A stretch of DNA of 64,000 nucleotides from Campylobacter sp. RM6914 (GTDB taxonomy: Bacteria; Campylobacterota; Campylobacteria; Campylobacterales; Campylobacteraceae): NCBI RefSeq assembly GCF_004803835.1, contig NZ_CP012545.1, positions 868,001 through 932,000 of the forward strand, given 5' to 3'. How positions within the stretch are numbered: position 1 is the stretch's first letter; each line of letters opens with the position of its first letter. The notes beneath the pieces were generated by a model, which was not told the DNA's origin, ran no database searches, and was given only the letters and a program-made list of their open reading frames with translations. Shown one piece after another: positions 18,124 to 26,986 of the stretch. The position numbers and the translations under genes were made by a program.

Positions 18124-19284
18124 TCAAGAGATCCTTGTGATAAAAATGTCAGAATTTGCTAAAATTTCACTTTCGCTTGGATTTGAGATATAAATAGCGT
18201 TACTTTTTAAGAGTGGTTTTATCATTCCGGAGCCGTATCTGTTTTCATTGGTAACATGAAACTCAAAATTATCAACGCTTCCTAACACGATATTTGCTCG
18301 TCCCGGTTTTATTTTTATATTTTCTTTTAGCGTTACTTTTTCAAATTTTAGTCTCTGCGATAAAAGCAACGGAAGTATAAATAAATTTGCACAAAGATAT
18401 GCTGCCATTGGGTTACCGGGCAAGACAAAAACCATTTTTCCGTCTTTTTCATATGCTTTAAATGGCGCTCCAGGACGCATATTTACCTTATTAAAAAGTT
18501 CATTAAAACCGATAGCTTCAAGGGCTTTTTTCATAAAGTCAGCCTCTCCCTTGCTTGCACCACCGGAACAGATAATAACATCAAATTTATTGCTTTGATT
18601 TAAGGCGGTCACGGTCGCTTCAAAGCTATCTTTAATAATGCCAAGATAAGAGCTTTGAAAGCCATTTAGAGTGAGTATGGCGCCGATACCAACGGCATTT
18701 GCATTATAAATTTGATCATCGTCGGCATTTTGCCAAGGTTCTACTATCTCATCTCCGCTTGAGTAAATTCCAATGCGTGGCAATGCAAAAACTTCAACAA
18801 AGCTAATACCTTGTGCAGCCAACATCATAACCGCTCTTGCGTTTAGTTTTTCGCCTTTTTTAAGCAAAATTTCACCTATTTTCACCTCTTCGGCGGCAAA
18901 TCTATAAGCGTCCCCTTTTTTTAAATTATTAGGAGCATGGATTAAATTTTTATCTACGATACACTCTTCAAGACGCATGACGGTATCAGCCCCAAGAGGC
19001 ATTTTAGCTCCTGTCATTATCTTTATGCATTCGTTTTGATTTATCTTAGTAGTTCGCTTATCTCCTGCAAGAACGCTATCAATCAATACAAAAGGCTTGT
19101 CTTTATCTTCAAATTTTACAGCATAGCCGTCAAGCGCAGAGTTGTCAAAGCAGGGTAAATTTTTAACCGCCACGACATCTTTACTCAAAATCCTACCACA
19201 AGCTTCATTTATAGGTAAAATTTCCAGCGAATAGGGCGGATTAAAATTTCTAAAAATCTCATCTATAGCTTCAAAAACTTCCAT
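18124..19284 (-). CDS. moeA: Molybdopterin molybdenumtransferase MoeA
   Basis: Inserts molybdate into adenylated molybdopterin during molybdenum cofactor synthesis. The 386-residue protein shows the MoeA domain order: N-terminal NLPCFDNSALDGYAVKF, then TGAKMPLGADTVMRLEE, the molybdopterin-binding MogA-like core with ICSGGASKGEADFM, and VLPGNPMAAYLC. It is separated from murA by a single base and probably cotranscribed with it. Confidence 0.93.
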   Translation of the reverse strand: MEVFEAIDEIFRNFNPPYSLEILPINEACGRILSKDVVAVKNLPCFDNSALDGYAVKFEDKDKPFVLIDSVLAGDKRTTKINQNECIKIMTGAKMPLGADTVMRLEECIVDKNLIHAPNNLKKGDAYRFAAEEVKIGEILLKKGEKLNARAVMMLAAQGISFVEVFALPRIGIYSSGDEIVEPWQNADDDQIYNANAVGIGAILTLNGFQSSYLGIIKDSFEATVTALNQSNKFDVIICSGGASKGEADFMKKALEAIGFNELFNKVNMRPGAPFKAYEKDGKMVFVLPGNPMAAYLCANLFILPLLLSQRLKFEKVTLKENIKIKPGRANIVLGSVDNFEFHVTNENRYGSGMIKPLLKSNAIYISNPSESEILANSDIFITRIS

Positions 19285-19285
19285 T

Positions 19286-20554
19286 TCATTCCTCTAGTCT
19301 TGTGATATTTGCACCAAGTTGTTTAAATTTAAGCTCTAAATTCTCATAGCCTCTATCAAGATGATATATCCTATGAACTCTTGTTTCACCTTTTGCAACA
19401 AGAGCTGCCAAGATAAGTGCAGAGCTTGCTCTAAGATCAGTTGCCATAACATCGGCGGAATTTAGCTCACTGCCGCCATAAACACTTGCGATATGACCAT
19501 TTAGTCTGATATCAGCGCCCATTCTAGCCAGCTCACTTACGTGCATAAAGCGATTTTCAAAGAGTCTTTCATCTATCACGCTAACGCCGTTTGCAACAAG
19601 GGCTAATGCCATAAACTGCGCTTGCATATCAGTAGGAAATCCTGGATACTCAGTCGTTATGATCTCACAAGGCTTGATCTCTTTAGCTGGACTTATCGTT
19701 ATCTTATCATCATCTATCTCTATGCCAAAACCCATCTCTTCAAGCTTTGCTATAACGGCAAGCATGTGTTTTGCATTTACTTTAGTTACTGTTATCTTAG
19801 AATTTGTTATAGCACCTGCGCAAAGGTAAGTACCTGCTTCTATCCTATCAGGGATAACTTTTATGTCAGGTATCGTAAGTAATCTTTGACCGCTTCCTTC
19901 GATTACTAGCTCACTAGTTCCTATGCCCTCTATGTTTATGCCAGATGCCTTTAAAATTTCACACACTTGCACGACTTCAGGCTCTTTTGCCACGTTTAAA
20001 AGCCTTGTAGTTCCATGTGCTAAAGCTGCCGCCATGATGATGTTTTCGCTTCCGGTTACGGTTATCTTGTCAAAAACTATGCGAGCTCCATTTAGTCCAT
20101 TTGGTGCACTAGCCACGATATAACCTTGTTTTATTTCGATATTTGCGCCCATTTTTTCAAGCGCACTAAGGTGAAGGTCTATAGGTCTTTGACCGATGGC
20201 ACAACCTCCTGGCAAACTAACCTCACAATGTCCAAAACGGGATAATAAAGGACCAAGAGTTAAGATAGATGCTCTCATTTTTCTAACTATGTCATAGTTT
20301 GCCATGGTCGAATTTACACTACTTGTATTGACCTTAAGAGTATTTGGATCTTCAAATTCACAACTAGCGCCTAAATTTACAAGCAACTGTGCTAGAGTCT
20401 TAATATCTGCAACATTTGGAACATTTGTAAGTTTTAATTCATTTTTAGCAAGCAGTGTTAGTGCGATCAACGGGAGAGCTGCGTTTTTAGCACCACTTAT
20501 AGCAACTTCGCCACTTAGTTTCGCTCCGCCTTGTATTTGCAAATAATGCATCAT
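19286..20554 (-). CDS. murA: UDP-N-acetylglucosamine 1-carboxyvinyltransferase
   Basis: First committed step of peptidoglycan synthesis: transfer of enolpyruvate from PEP to UDP-GlcNAc. 422 residues with the N-terminal [17 protein letters not shown], the catalytic loop [12 protein letters not shown] around residue 120 (the cysteine is the fosfomycin target), and [14 protein letters not shown]. Two consecutive ATGs open the frame, and the second may be the true start. A TATAAT on the minus strand (complement of 20587-20592) is a plausible -10 box. Confidence 0.95.
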   Translation of the reverse strand: MMHYLQIQGGAKLSGEVAISGAKNAALPLIALTLLAKNELKLTNVPNVADIKTLAQLLVNLGASCEFEDPNTLKVNTSSVNSTMANYDIVRKMRASILTLGPLLSRFGHCEVSLPGGCAIGQRPIDLHLSALEKMGANIEIKQGYIVASAPNGLNGARIVFDKITVTGSENIIMAAALAHGTTRLLNVAKEPEVVQVCEILKASGINIEGIGTSELVIEGSGQRLLTIPDIKVIPDRIEAGTYLCAGAITNSKITVTKVNAKHMLAVIAKLEEMGFGIEIDDDKITISPAKEIKPCEIITTEYPGFPTDMQAQFMALALVANGVSVIDERLFENRFMHVSELARMGADIRLNGHIASVYGGSELNSADVMATDLRASSALILAALVAKGETRVHRIYHLDRGYENLELKFKQLGANITRLEE

Positions 20555-20586
20555 AATTTTACCTTAGAATTTAAATTTTTGCCTTG

Positions 20587-20660
20587 ATTATAGTGATTTT
20601 TTGCTTATAAAACAAAATTAAATTTCCAAAAACCATCCATTTACTTTGCATAGGTAAAAT
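20587..20660. promoter_or_regulatory. Divergent promoter region between murA and the NlpC/P60-like lipoprotein gene
   Basis: On the minus strand, TATAAT (complement of 20587-20592) lies about 35 bases before murA. On the plus strand, GGTAAAAT at 20653-20660 fits the Campylobacter -10 pattern gnTAnAAT and lies 32 bases before the lipoprotein ATG. No convincing -35 boxes are visible, which is usual in this genus. Confidence 0.5.
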
Positions 20661-20692
20661 ACTTACTTTAAATTTAAGTGATTAGGAAATTT

Positions 20693-21379
20693 ATGCTTAA
20701 GCGTTCCATAGTTTTAGCTACTTTGATCGTTCTTTTTACAGGTTGTGCTACTCTTAATCAAAACAAAAAACTACCCATAAACGAGGCCATAAAAACAGAC
20801 GCCCCTCTCCAAAAAAAAGAAGAGCAAACATACTTGGAAGCGTATCTTGACAAAGATAAACAAGATACTCGAGAGCATAAAAATTTCGGGTCGTTTTTTA
20901 ATAAATACCTAAACACAAAAATAGGCGGTGACTGCTCCGGTTTCATATCAGTGGTAAATAAAAAACACGAAAATATGTATTTTGATGAGAAAAGCATATC
21001 AAAACACTACGATAAGTCAGGTAGAAAGTCAAAGGCTATCTTTAACCTATATAGTAGCAAAAAGCAAATTTCATTTACCGAACCCAGGGTTGGGGATCTG
21101 ATATTTTTTGCAAATACCCTAGGAAGAGCCGCAGGTAAAAATAAAGACAAAAGCAACATAACCCACATCGGTATAGTCACCGAAGTAGCAAAAGATGGAA
21201 CGGTTAAATTTATACATAATTACAGCGGCAAAATAACACATAGTTATATGAATTTAAGACAAAAAAACACATATAAGATCGGGGAAAAAGAGATCAACAG
21301 CTATATGTTAAGATGTAAAAGCAACAAAACAAGCTGCCTTGCTTCAAATAGATTTGCCGGATATGGCATAGTAAGGTAG
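20693..21379 (+). CDS. Lipoprotein with NlpC/P60-like peptidase domain
   Basis: Exported lipoprotein of about 228 residues from ATG 20693, preceded by AGGAAATTT. A GTG 15 bases upstream is in frame but less likely. The signal peptide ends LFTGCAT, a slightly atypical lipobox. The mature domain carries GGDCSGFISVV, with the catalytic cysteine after Asp of NlpC/P60 enzymes, and later ITHIGIVTEV with the catalytic histidine. RVGDLIFFAN matches the family strand between them. Predicted to cleave peptidoglycan peptides; the substrate is unknown. It is followed 7 bases later by the rhomboid gene. Confidence 0.75.
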   Translation: MLKRSIVLATLIVLFTGCATLNQNKKLPINEAIKTDAPLQKKEEQTYLEAYLDKDKQDTREHKNFGSFFNKYLNTKIGGDCSGFISVVNKKHENMYFDEKSISKHYDKSGRKSKAIFNLYSSKKQISFTEPRVGDLIFFANTLGRAAGKNKDKSNITHIGIVTEVAKDGTVKFIHNYSGKITHSYMNLRQKNTYKIGEKEINSYMLRCKSNKTSCLASNRFAGYGIVR

Positions 21380-21386
21380 AGCAAAT

Positions 21387-21914
21387 TTGATCGTTACTTA
21401 CATATTAATATGCATAAATTGTCTTATATATCTTTTTGTCGGACAAAATTTTAATACAATTTTTGGCCTAAACGCCGGTTTTGCTCAAAATTTTATATTT
21501 TCTTTTCAGCCGCTAACATCGATGTTCTTACATGGTTCGCTTTCGCATCTAATTATGAATATGGTTGTTTTGTTTCAATTTGGCTCTATTTTAGAGCGAA
21601 ATTTGGGACATTTTAGATTTTTACTTATATATATTTTAGGTGGCATTGCAACTTCGTTTTTAACACTCATTTATGTGTATTATATGCTTTATTTTAATGC
21701 GCAAGTTGTCACTGTAGTTGGTGCAAGTGGCGCGATATGTGTTCTTTTGGGCGTTTTGTCGTTTTTGACAGACAAAGAGACGCGAAAAGGACTTGTTATA
21801 GCACTTTTGCTTATGAGTTTTGCTCCGTTATTTTTTGGAGTAAATATCGCTTGGTATGCGCATTTGCTTGGTTTTGCGATAGGATATATTTATGCTAAAA
21901 TGTCATTTAAATAA
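21387..21914 (+). CDS. Rhomboid-family intramembrane serine protease
   Basis: A 175-residue multi-spanning membrane protein starting at TTG 21387. Rhomboid signatures: FSFQPLTSMFLHGSLSHLIMNM (loop 1 and helix 2 with the HxxxN pattern), nucleophile motif GASGA in VVGASGAICVLLG, and the catalytic histidine in YAHLLGFAIGY in the last helix. About six hydrophobic segments are visible, the bacterial minimum. Possible substrates cannot be read from context. It probably forms a small operon with the genes either side. Confidence 0.85.
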   Translation: MIVTYILICINCLIYLFVGQNFNTIFGLNAGFAQNFIFSFQPLTSMFLHGSLSHLIMNMVVLFQFGSILERNLGHFRFLLIYILGGIATSFLTLIYVYYMLYFNAQVVTVVGASGAICVLLGVLSFLTDKETRKGLVIALLLMSFAPLFFGVNIAWYAHLLGFAIGYIYAKMSFK

Positions 21915-21922
21915 GGAATGAC

Positions 21923-22738
21923 ATGAATTTTTTTGATGAACTTTTTGAGATTATAAACGAAAGCGACATAAGCACTAAATTTAATAAATTTCAGATATTT
22001 TACGACAAATTTAAAGCAAATGAAGATATAAATTTAAAAAGAAACTCACCCGCACAAGAGCTTAAAACTCCTTGTTACGCAAGTTTTTGTGATGTCGTCA
22101 GCATGAAAGAATTTAACAAAAAGACAAAACCAAAAGATAAAAAGCTAGCCTTTATCCACTCTGTGGCCCATATAGAATTTAGCGCTATAGACATCGCTCT
22201 TGATGCATGTTATCGTTTTGATAATCTGCCAAGAACATACTATCTAGACTGGCTTGAAGTAGCACAAGACGAGATAAGACACTTTAATATGATAGAAAAT
22301 TTACTTAAAGAGCAGGGCACAAAATACGGTGACTTAAGTGTTCATGACGGACTTTTTATCGCCCTTTGCAAGACGCAAGAAAGCCTTGTTGAACGTATGG
22401 CGCTTTTGCCAAGATATATGGAGGCAAACGGACTTGACGCAAACGCTCATATCATACAAAAACTTCAAAAAGAGGGCGGAGATAAAGAGCTTATTGGGGC
22501 GTTAAATGTCATTTTGCAAGAGGAAATTTCTCATGTCAGCAAAGGCGATAAGTGGTTTAAATTTGCTTGCAAACAGCTAAATATAAATCCAAACGAATAC
22601 ATAAATATCATACAAACCCTCTATCCAAATTCCTTTAAAACAAGTAGAGAGCTAAATGAAGCAGATAGACTAAAAGCCGGCTTTAGCAAAGAAGAACTTG
22701 AGATGATCAAAAATTTACAAAAGTCTCAAAATGCATAA
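21923..22738 (+). CDS. Ferritin-like DUF455 family protein
   Basis: A 271-residue protein of the DUF455 ferritin-like family. Metal-binding helices are visible in HSVAHIEFSAIDIALDA (HxxAHIE), LEVAQDEIRHFNMIE (ExxxDExxHF) and LQEEISHVSKGDKWF (ExxHV). These glutamates and histidines suggest a di-iron site. The biological reaction is unknown; some relatives are linked to tRNA hydroxylation or oxygen chemistry, but that is not shown here. It overlaps sixA by 8 bases. Confidence 0.82.
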   Translation: MNFFDELFEIINESDISTKFNKFQIFYDKFKANEDINLKRNSPAQELKTPCYASFCDVVSMKEFNKKTKPKDKKLAFIHSVAHIEFSAIDIALDACYRFDNLPRTYYLDWLEVAQDEIRHFNMIENLLKEQGTKYGDLSVHDGLFIALCKTQESLVERMALLPRYMEANGLDANAHIIQKLQKEGGDKELIGALNVILQEEISHVSKGDKWFKFACKQLNINPNEYINIIQTLYPNSFKTSRELNEADRLKAGFSKEELEMIKNLQKSQNA

Positions 22739-23225
22739 AATTTATTTTATCAGACACGCAAAAGCGCAAAAGGAAAATAAAGACACAAGCAAAGACTTTA
22801 GTAGAGAGCTTACTTCACGTGGCAAAGAAAATGCAAAATTTATGGCACAAAGGCTACTAAAACACAAAATCATACCAAATGCCATTTTTTCAAGCAGTGC
22901 AAAACGTTGCGAACAGACGGCAAAAATCATCTCTCAAAATATAAATTTCAAACACAAAATCATCCTCAAAGACGAACTTTATGATATAAGCACAGATAAA
23001 CTTATAGAATTTGTGCAAAATTTAGACGAAGATATAAAAGAGGTTTTCATCATACTTCATAATCCAAGCATAACTGAAATTTCAGAACTTCTAAGCGACT
23101 CTTTTATCGGTAACATTCCAACGAGTGGAATTTTTTGTGTTAAGATAAAAACAACTTTTAATCAAATAAAAGAGGGGAGTGCAAAAGCGCTTTTCTTTGA
23201 CTACCCCAAAAAACACAAAAAATAA
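22731..23225 (+). CDS. sixA: SixA-like phosphohistidine phosphatase
   Basis: A 164-residue histidine phosphatase. The catalytic N-terminal motif is YFIRHAKAQ (RHG-type, here RHA), with a second arginine in SSSAKRCEQTA and a histidine in IILHNPSITE near residue 105. SixA enzymes dephosphorylate histidine phosphotransfer proteins. This is a family-level call, and the partner here is unknown. It overlaps the preceding DUF455 gene and is followed by a 481-base gap. Confidence 0.8.
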   Translation: MHKIYFIRHAKAQKENKDTSKDFSRELTSRGKENAKFMAQRLLKHKIIPNAIFSSSAKRCEQTAKIISQNINFKHKIILKDELYDISTDKLIEFVQNLDEDIKEVFIILHNPSITEISELLSDSFIGNIPTSGIFCVKIKTTFNQIKEGSAKALFFDYPKKHKK

Positions 23226-23706
23226 CTTTTTTAATTTTTACTTTTATTTTTATATACATTTTTATACATTGCATAATTTTTGCATCCTCGTGTGATTTTA
23301 TATCTAAAAAATAAGTTTTTATCCATACAGAAAATAAAACATATTTATTTATGCATTTTTTTACAATAAATTTCATGGATAAATTTTTATATTACAAAAA
23401 GTAAAGTCAGATAAATCCCTAAAGTAGGCATTTTAAAGTTAAAAAGGATAGATTAAAGAAAAATATAAATAATAATTTGAAAATTATAGTTTTCAATACA
23501 AAATATAAAATTTGTCTCGGTTTTACGTTTTGTTGTATTATATTGCATGAAATTTTATGTTTTTGATTTTGCTTTGAAATTTTGGCTTTATGATAACTTT
23601 TATGTATTGGAAATTTTTGCTACGCTAAATCAAAGCCAAGATGACTTGGCTTAATGAAAGTAATTTTATATATGTTTTAAAATAAATAATCTTATGAGCT
23701 GTTGAT
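23226..23706. other. AT-rich intergenic region without a recognisable gene
   Basis: About 480 bases between sixA and the efflux outer membrane gene, which converge on it. It is very AT-rich, with no ORF that has a credible start and ribosome binding site. It holds a spaced inverted repeat TTGAAAA (23477-23483) / TTTTCAA (23490-23496). A hairpin AAGCCAAG-ATGA-CTTGGCTT at 23633-23652 may terminate the minus-strand efflux operon, although its T-run is poor. A small RNA cannot be excluded. Confidence 0.6.
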
Positions 23707-25056
23707 TTATCTCTTGGTAAATTTGCCGGCCATAGCTTGATAAATTTCTATCTCGTCTTGCAGGAGATTGTATTTTCCGGATAGTAAATTTATATAAGCG
23801 TCTGTTTGATCGTTTAGTGCTTCAAGATAGTCTTTTAGCTCTGCTTTGCCGTATTGGTATTTGTTATTATAAATTTCACTGATTTTTTGTGTATTGTCAA
23901 ACTGCTTTACATAGTTGTCAAACACTCGCGTATCTTTTTCATATGACTTATAGCTAGTTGAAATTTCGTTTAAAGCCGTGTTTAGCGTGCTTAGATAGTT
24001 TAGTTTTGCGCTTTCAAAATTTGCTTCTGAAATTTTTAGGTTTGATTTAAGTTTTGAATAGTTTAAAAACGGTAAATTTAACGATACATTACCGCTTAGA
24101 AATTTCATAGAAAAACTATCTGAAAAATTCTCATCACTTCCTCTTAAACTAGCCCCTATCGTGATACTTGGATAAAAGTCTTTTTGACTGGCTTTTAAAT
24201 TTAAAAGCCCCTCTTCTATCCTAAAAATCGCAGCTTGCAAATCAGGACGAGTTGAGATACTTTCAAGTGGTATTTCCAGATCAACTCCGATCGGGATAAT
24301 GTCGCTTATTAAAATTTCATCTGTTTTTAGTTCAAAACCAGGTTTTACATTAAGTAAAATTTTAATATTTTTTTCGATAGTTAAAAGTTCATTTTGAGCA
24401 TTTAGTAGCCTGGTTTTAGTGCTAATGACGGAATTTTGTAGTTTGGTCAAAGACAGTTCTTCTTCTTTTCCGCTTTGAAATTTTACCAAGACGATTTGCT
24501 GCAGTTTTTCATAATTATCCAGTAAAATTTTATAATACCTTATACTCTCGTTTAAGTATGCAATATTAAAGTAACCGTCTACTATGCCATTTATAACACT
24601 CAACTTACTGGCTTCAAGGTCAAAACGGGTAGCGCGTGCTTCCCATAAGGCAGCATCTCTTGCATTGGCTAGTTTTCTAAACAAATCGATCTCATAATTT
24701 AATGAAATTCCACTTGCATTTGTTCGCGTCCAAGACGAATTTGTAGATATATCGCGCGAACGCTCTACTTCAACGCTTGCATTAAAAGTAGGTATAAGTT
24801 CGGCTTCTAAAACACCTGCTTGAGCCATGGCTTTGTTGATAGCAACGGCTGCTTTAGCAAGGTCGATATTGTTTTTTATGCCAAGCTCGATAAGCTCATT
24901 TAGATAGTTTTTGTTGTATTCTTGCCACCATTTTGTGTTTATACTTACATCTGCCCTATTTTCGTTTTGAAGTAAAATTTCGCTGAAATTTTCATTTACG
25001 TCCTTAACGGCACAACCGCTTAAAACTGCCACAAGTGCCAAGCTTAAAATTCTCAT
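23707..25056 (-). CDS. TolC/NodT-family outer membrane efflux lipoprotein
   Basis: Outer membrane channel of a MacAB-type tripartite pump, about 449 residues from ATG 25056, which follows AGGGAG at the end of macB. A further in-frame ATG at 25077 lies inside macB and is less likely. The lipoprotein signal is LSLALVAVLSGCAVKD. The protein is rich in long helices with heptads (outer membrane factor repeats), including IELGIKNNIDLAKAAVAINKA and ISTRPDLQAAIFRIEEG. It is third in the operon macA-macB-OMF. Confidence 0.87.
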   Translation of the reverse strand: MRILSLALVAVLSGCAVKDVNENFSEILLQNENRADVSINTKWWQEYNKNYLNELIELGIKNNIDLAKAAVAINKAMAQAGVLEAELIPTFNASVEVERSRDISTNSSWTRTNASGISLNYEIDLFRKLANARDAALWEARATRFDLEASKLSVINGIVDGYFNIAYLNESIRYYKILLDNYEKLQQIVLVKFQSGKEEELSLTKLQNSVISTKTRLLNAQNELLTIEKNIKILLNVKPGFELKTDEILISDIIPIGVDLEIPLESISTRPDLQAAIFRIEEGLLNLKASQKDFYPSITIGASLRGSDENFSDSFSMKFLSGNVSLNLPFLNYSKLKSNLKISEANFESAKLNYLSTLNTALNEISTSYKSYEKDTRVFDNYVKQFDNTQKISEIYNNKYQYGKAELKDYLEALNDQTDAYINLLSGKYNLLQDEIEIYQAMAGKFTKR

Positions 25057-25057
25057 T

Positions 25058-26986
25058 TTACTCCCTTGAAAGTGCATCTATTGGATTTAGTTTTGACGCA
25101 TTTTTGGCTGGCATATAGCCAAAAACCACTCCAATAACCATCGATGTTGTGATGGCAACTATTATTGATTCATTTGAAAATATCATCTTAAATCCGCTTA
25201 AAATGTTATTACAGATATAGCCTATGCCATAAGCCGTAGCTACGCCGATCGCACCGCCGATGACACAGAGCAAGATGGCTTCTATAAGAAATTGCTGTAA
25301 GATATTGCCCTGTCTTGCACCTATCGCCATTTTTATACCGATCTCTTTTGTGCGCTCGGTAACTGATACGAGCATGATGTTCATGACACCTATACCACCA
25401 ACTATAAGCGAGATCACTGCGATACTTGAGATAAGAATTCTCATGGTTGATATCGTGCTTTCGACGGTTTGTTTTACGCTATCTGAATTTCTAGTAAAAA
25501 AGTCCTTTTTACCATGCTTTATAGTTAGAAGTTCTGTTATGCTTTTTTCTGCAATTTGTGCATTTACGCTCTCTTTTACCCTGGCGGTTATAGAGTTTAT
25601 ATGCCTATCGCCTGTGATTTTGTTTATAACAGTCGTGTAAGGAGCATAAATCCTAAGCGCGCTAGCATCTCCGAATGTAAAATCATCCTTTTTTAACACA
25701 CCGATGACCTTAAGTGGTTTTTTATTAAAAAGTATGGTTTGCCCGACTGGATTTTCGTGTGGGAAAAGACTATTTTTAGTATTTTGATCGATCACCACAA
25801 CAGAAGCCGAATCTCTTACCTCCTCATCGTCATAAGTCCTACCCTGCTCTAATTTTAGTCCGTTTACGTCAAACGTCCCCGAGCCGCCACCTCTTAAACT
25901 AGCCGTAAGCGAGGTGTTTTGATATGTTATTGTTCCACTTGTGGAGGTATTTGGAGTGACTGACTCTAAGAACGATTGATTTGCAAGCATTTGCGCGTCG
26001 CTTATCACAAGAGTTTTAACGCGTCCTGAGTGCATATCACCAAAACTTTGCCCAGGCATTATGTCGATAGTGTTTGTGCCTATCTTTCTTATACTGGCTA
26101 AAATTTGCTCTTGCGAGCCCTTTCCTAGCGCTACCATACTTACTACCGCGGCTATACCGATGATGATACCAAGCATGGTTAAAAGCGAACGAAGCTTATG
26201 CGCAAGCATCGCACTTACAGACATTTTAAAGCTTTCGATAAGCTGATCTTTATAGTAGATAAATGAGCTTTTTTGTTGAGGTTTTGGTCTTTTTAGAGTA
26301 TAACTTTCATCTTTTTTACTCTCGTCTTTTATGATATGACCATCTTTTATTTCTATGATGCGATTAGCGTATTTTGCTATTTTTGGATCGTGTGTGACGA
26401 TGATTATAGTATGGCCTTGTTTGTGTAAATTTAACAAGATATCCATCACCATAAGACCACTTTTACTATCAAGCGCGCCTGTTGGCTCATCAGCTAGAAT
26501 GATCTCTCCGCCGTTCATGAGCGCACGTGCTATGCTAACACGCTGTTGTTGCCCCCCAGATAGCTTGTTTGGCAAACTTAATGACTTATCATCAAGCTCA
26601 AGAGATGTTAAAATTTCATGCGCTCTGCTTTGTCTATCCTTTTTACTAACTCCGGCATAAACGCTTGGAAGCGCGACATTTTCAAGCGCATTCATGCTCG
26701 CTAAGAGGTTGTATCTTTGAAATATAAAGCCGAATTTATTGCGTCTTAAATTCGCAAGTTCATCTGAGTTAAATTTCGAGATGTTTTCATTTTCTAGCAG
26801 ATACTCACCGTAGCTTGGACTATCAAGACAGCCTAAGATATTCATAAGTGTTGATTTACCAGATCCAGACTGACCGATGATGGCTATAAATTCGCCCTTT
26901 TTTATATTTAAATTTATGCCATGTAAAATCTCAATCTCACCATCGCCGACTTTGAATTTCTTTACGATATTTTTTAGTTCGATCAC
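25058..26986 (-). CDS. macB: Macrolide-type ABC exporter MacB
   Basis: Inner membrane ABC transporter of 642 residues with an N-terminal ATPase and C-terminal membrane domain. Walker A is GQSGSGKST, the signature LSGGQQQRVSIARAL, Walker B IILADEPTGALDS and the switch HD. After a linker come helix 1 (LTMLGIIIGIAAVVSMVALG), a large periplasmic domain and three C-terminal helices ending in GYMPAKNASKLNPIDALSRE, typical of MacB/FtsX permeases. It overlaps macA by 4 bases. Substrates in Campylobacter may include macrolides or lipoproteins; the sequence does not say which. Confidence 0.93.
   Translation of the reverse strand: MIELKNIVKKFKVGDGEIEILHGINLNIKKGEFIAIIGQSGSGKSTLMNILGCLDSPSYGEYLLENENISKFNSDELANLRRNKFGFIFQRYNLLASMNALENVALPSVYAGVSKKDRQSRAHEILTSLELDDKSLSLPNKLSGGQQQRVSIARALMNGGEIILADEPTGALDSKSGLMVMDILLNLHKQGHTIIIVTHDPKIAKYANRIIEIKDGHIIKDESKKDESYTLKRPKPQQKSSFIYYKDQLIESFKMSVSAMLAHKLRSLLTMLGIIIGIAAVVSMVALGKGSQEQILASIRKIGTNTIDIMPGQSFGDMHSGRVKTLVISDAQMLANQSFLESVTPNTSTSGTITYQNTSLTASLRGGGSGTFDVNGLKLEQGRTYDDEEVRDSASVVVIDQNTKNSLFPHENPVGQTILFNKKPLKVIGVLKKDDFTFGDASALRIYAPYTTVINKITGDRHINSITARVKESVNAQIAEKSITELLTIKHGKKDFFTRNSDSVKQTVESTISTMRILISSIAVISLIVGGIGVMNIMLVSVTERTKEIGIKMAIGARQGNILQQFLIEAILLCVIGGAIGVATAYGIGYICNNILSGFKMIFSNESIIVAITTSMVIGVVFGYMPAKNASKLNPIDALSRE

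Noticed and set aside
25260-25640. 126-codon plus-strand frame inside macB
   Set aside because: Antisense shadow of a well-supported ABC transporter.
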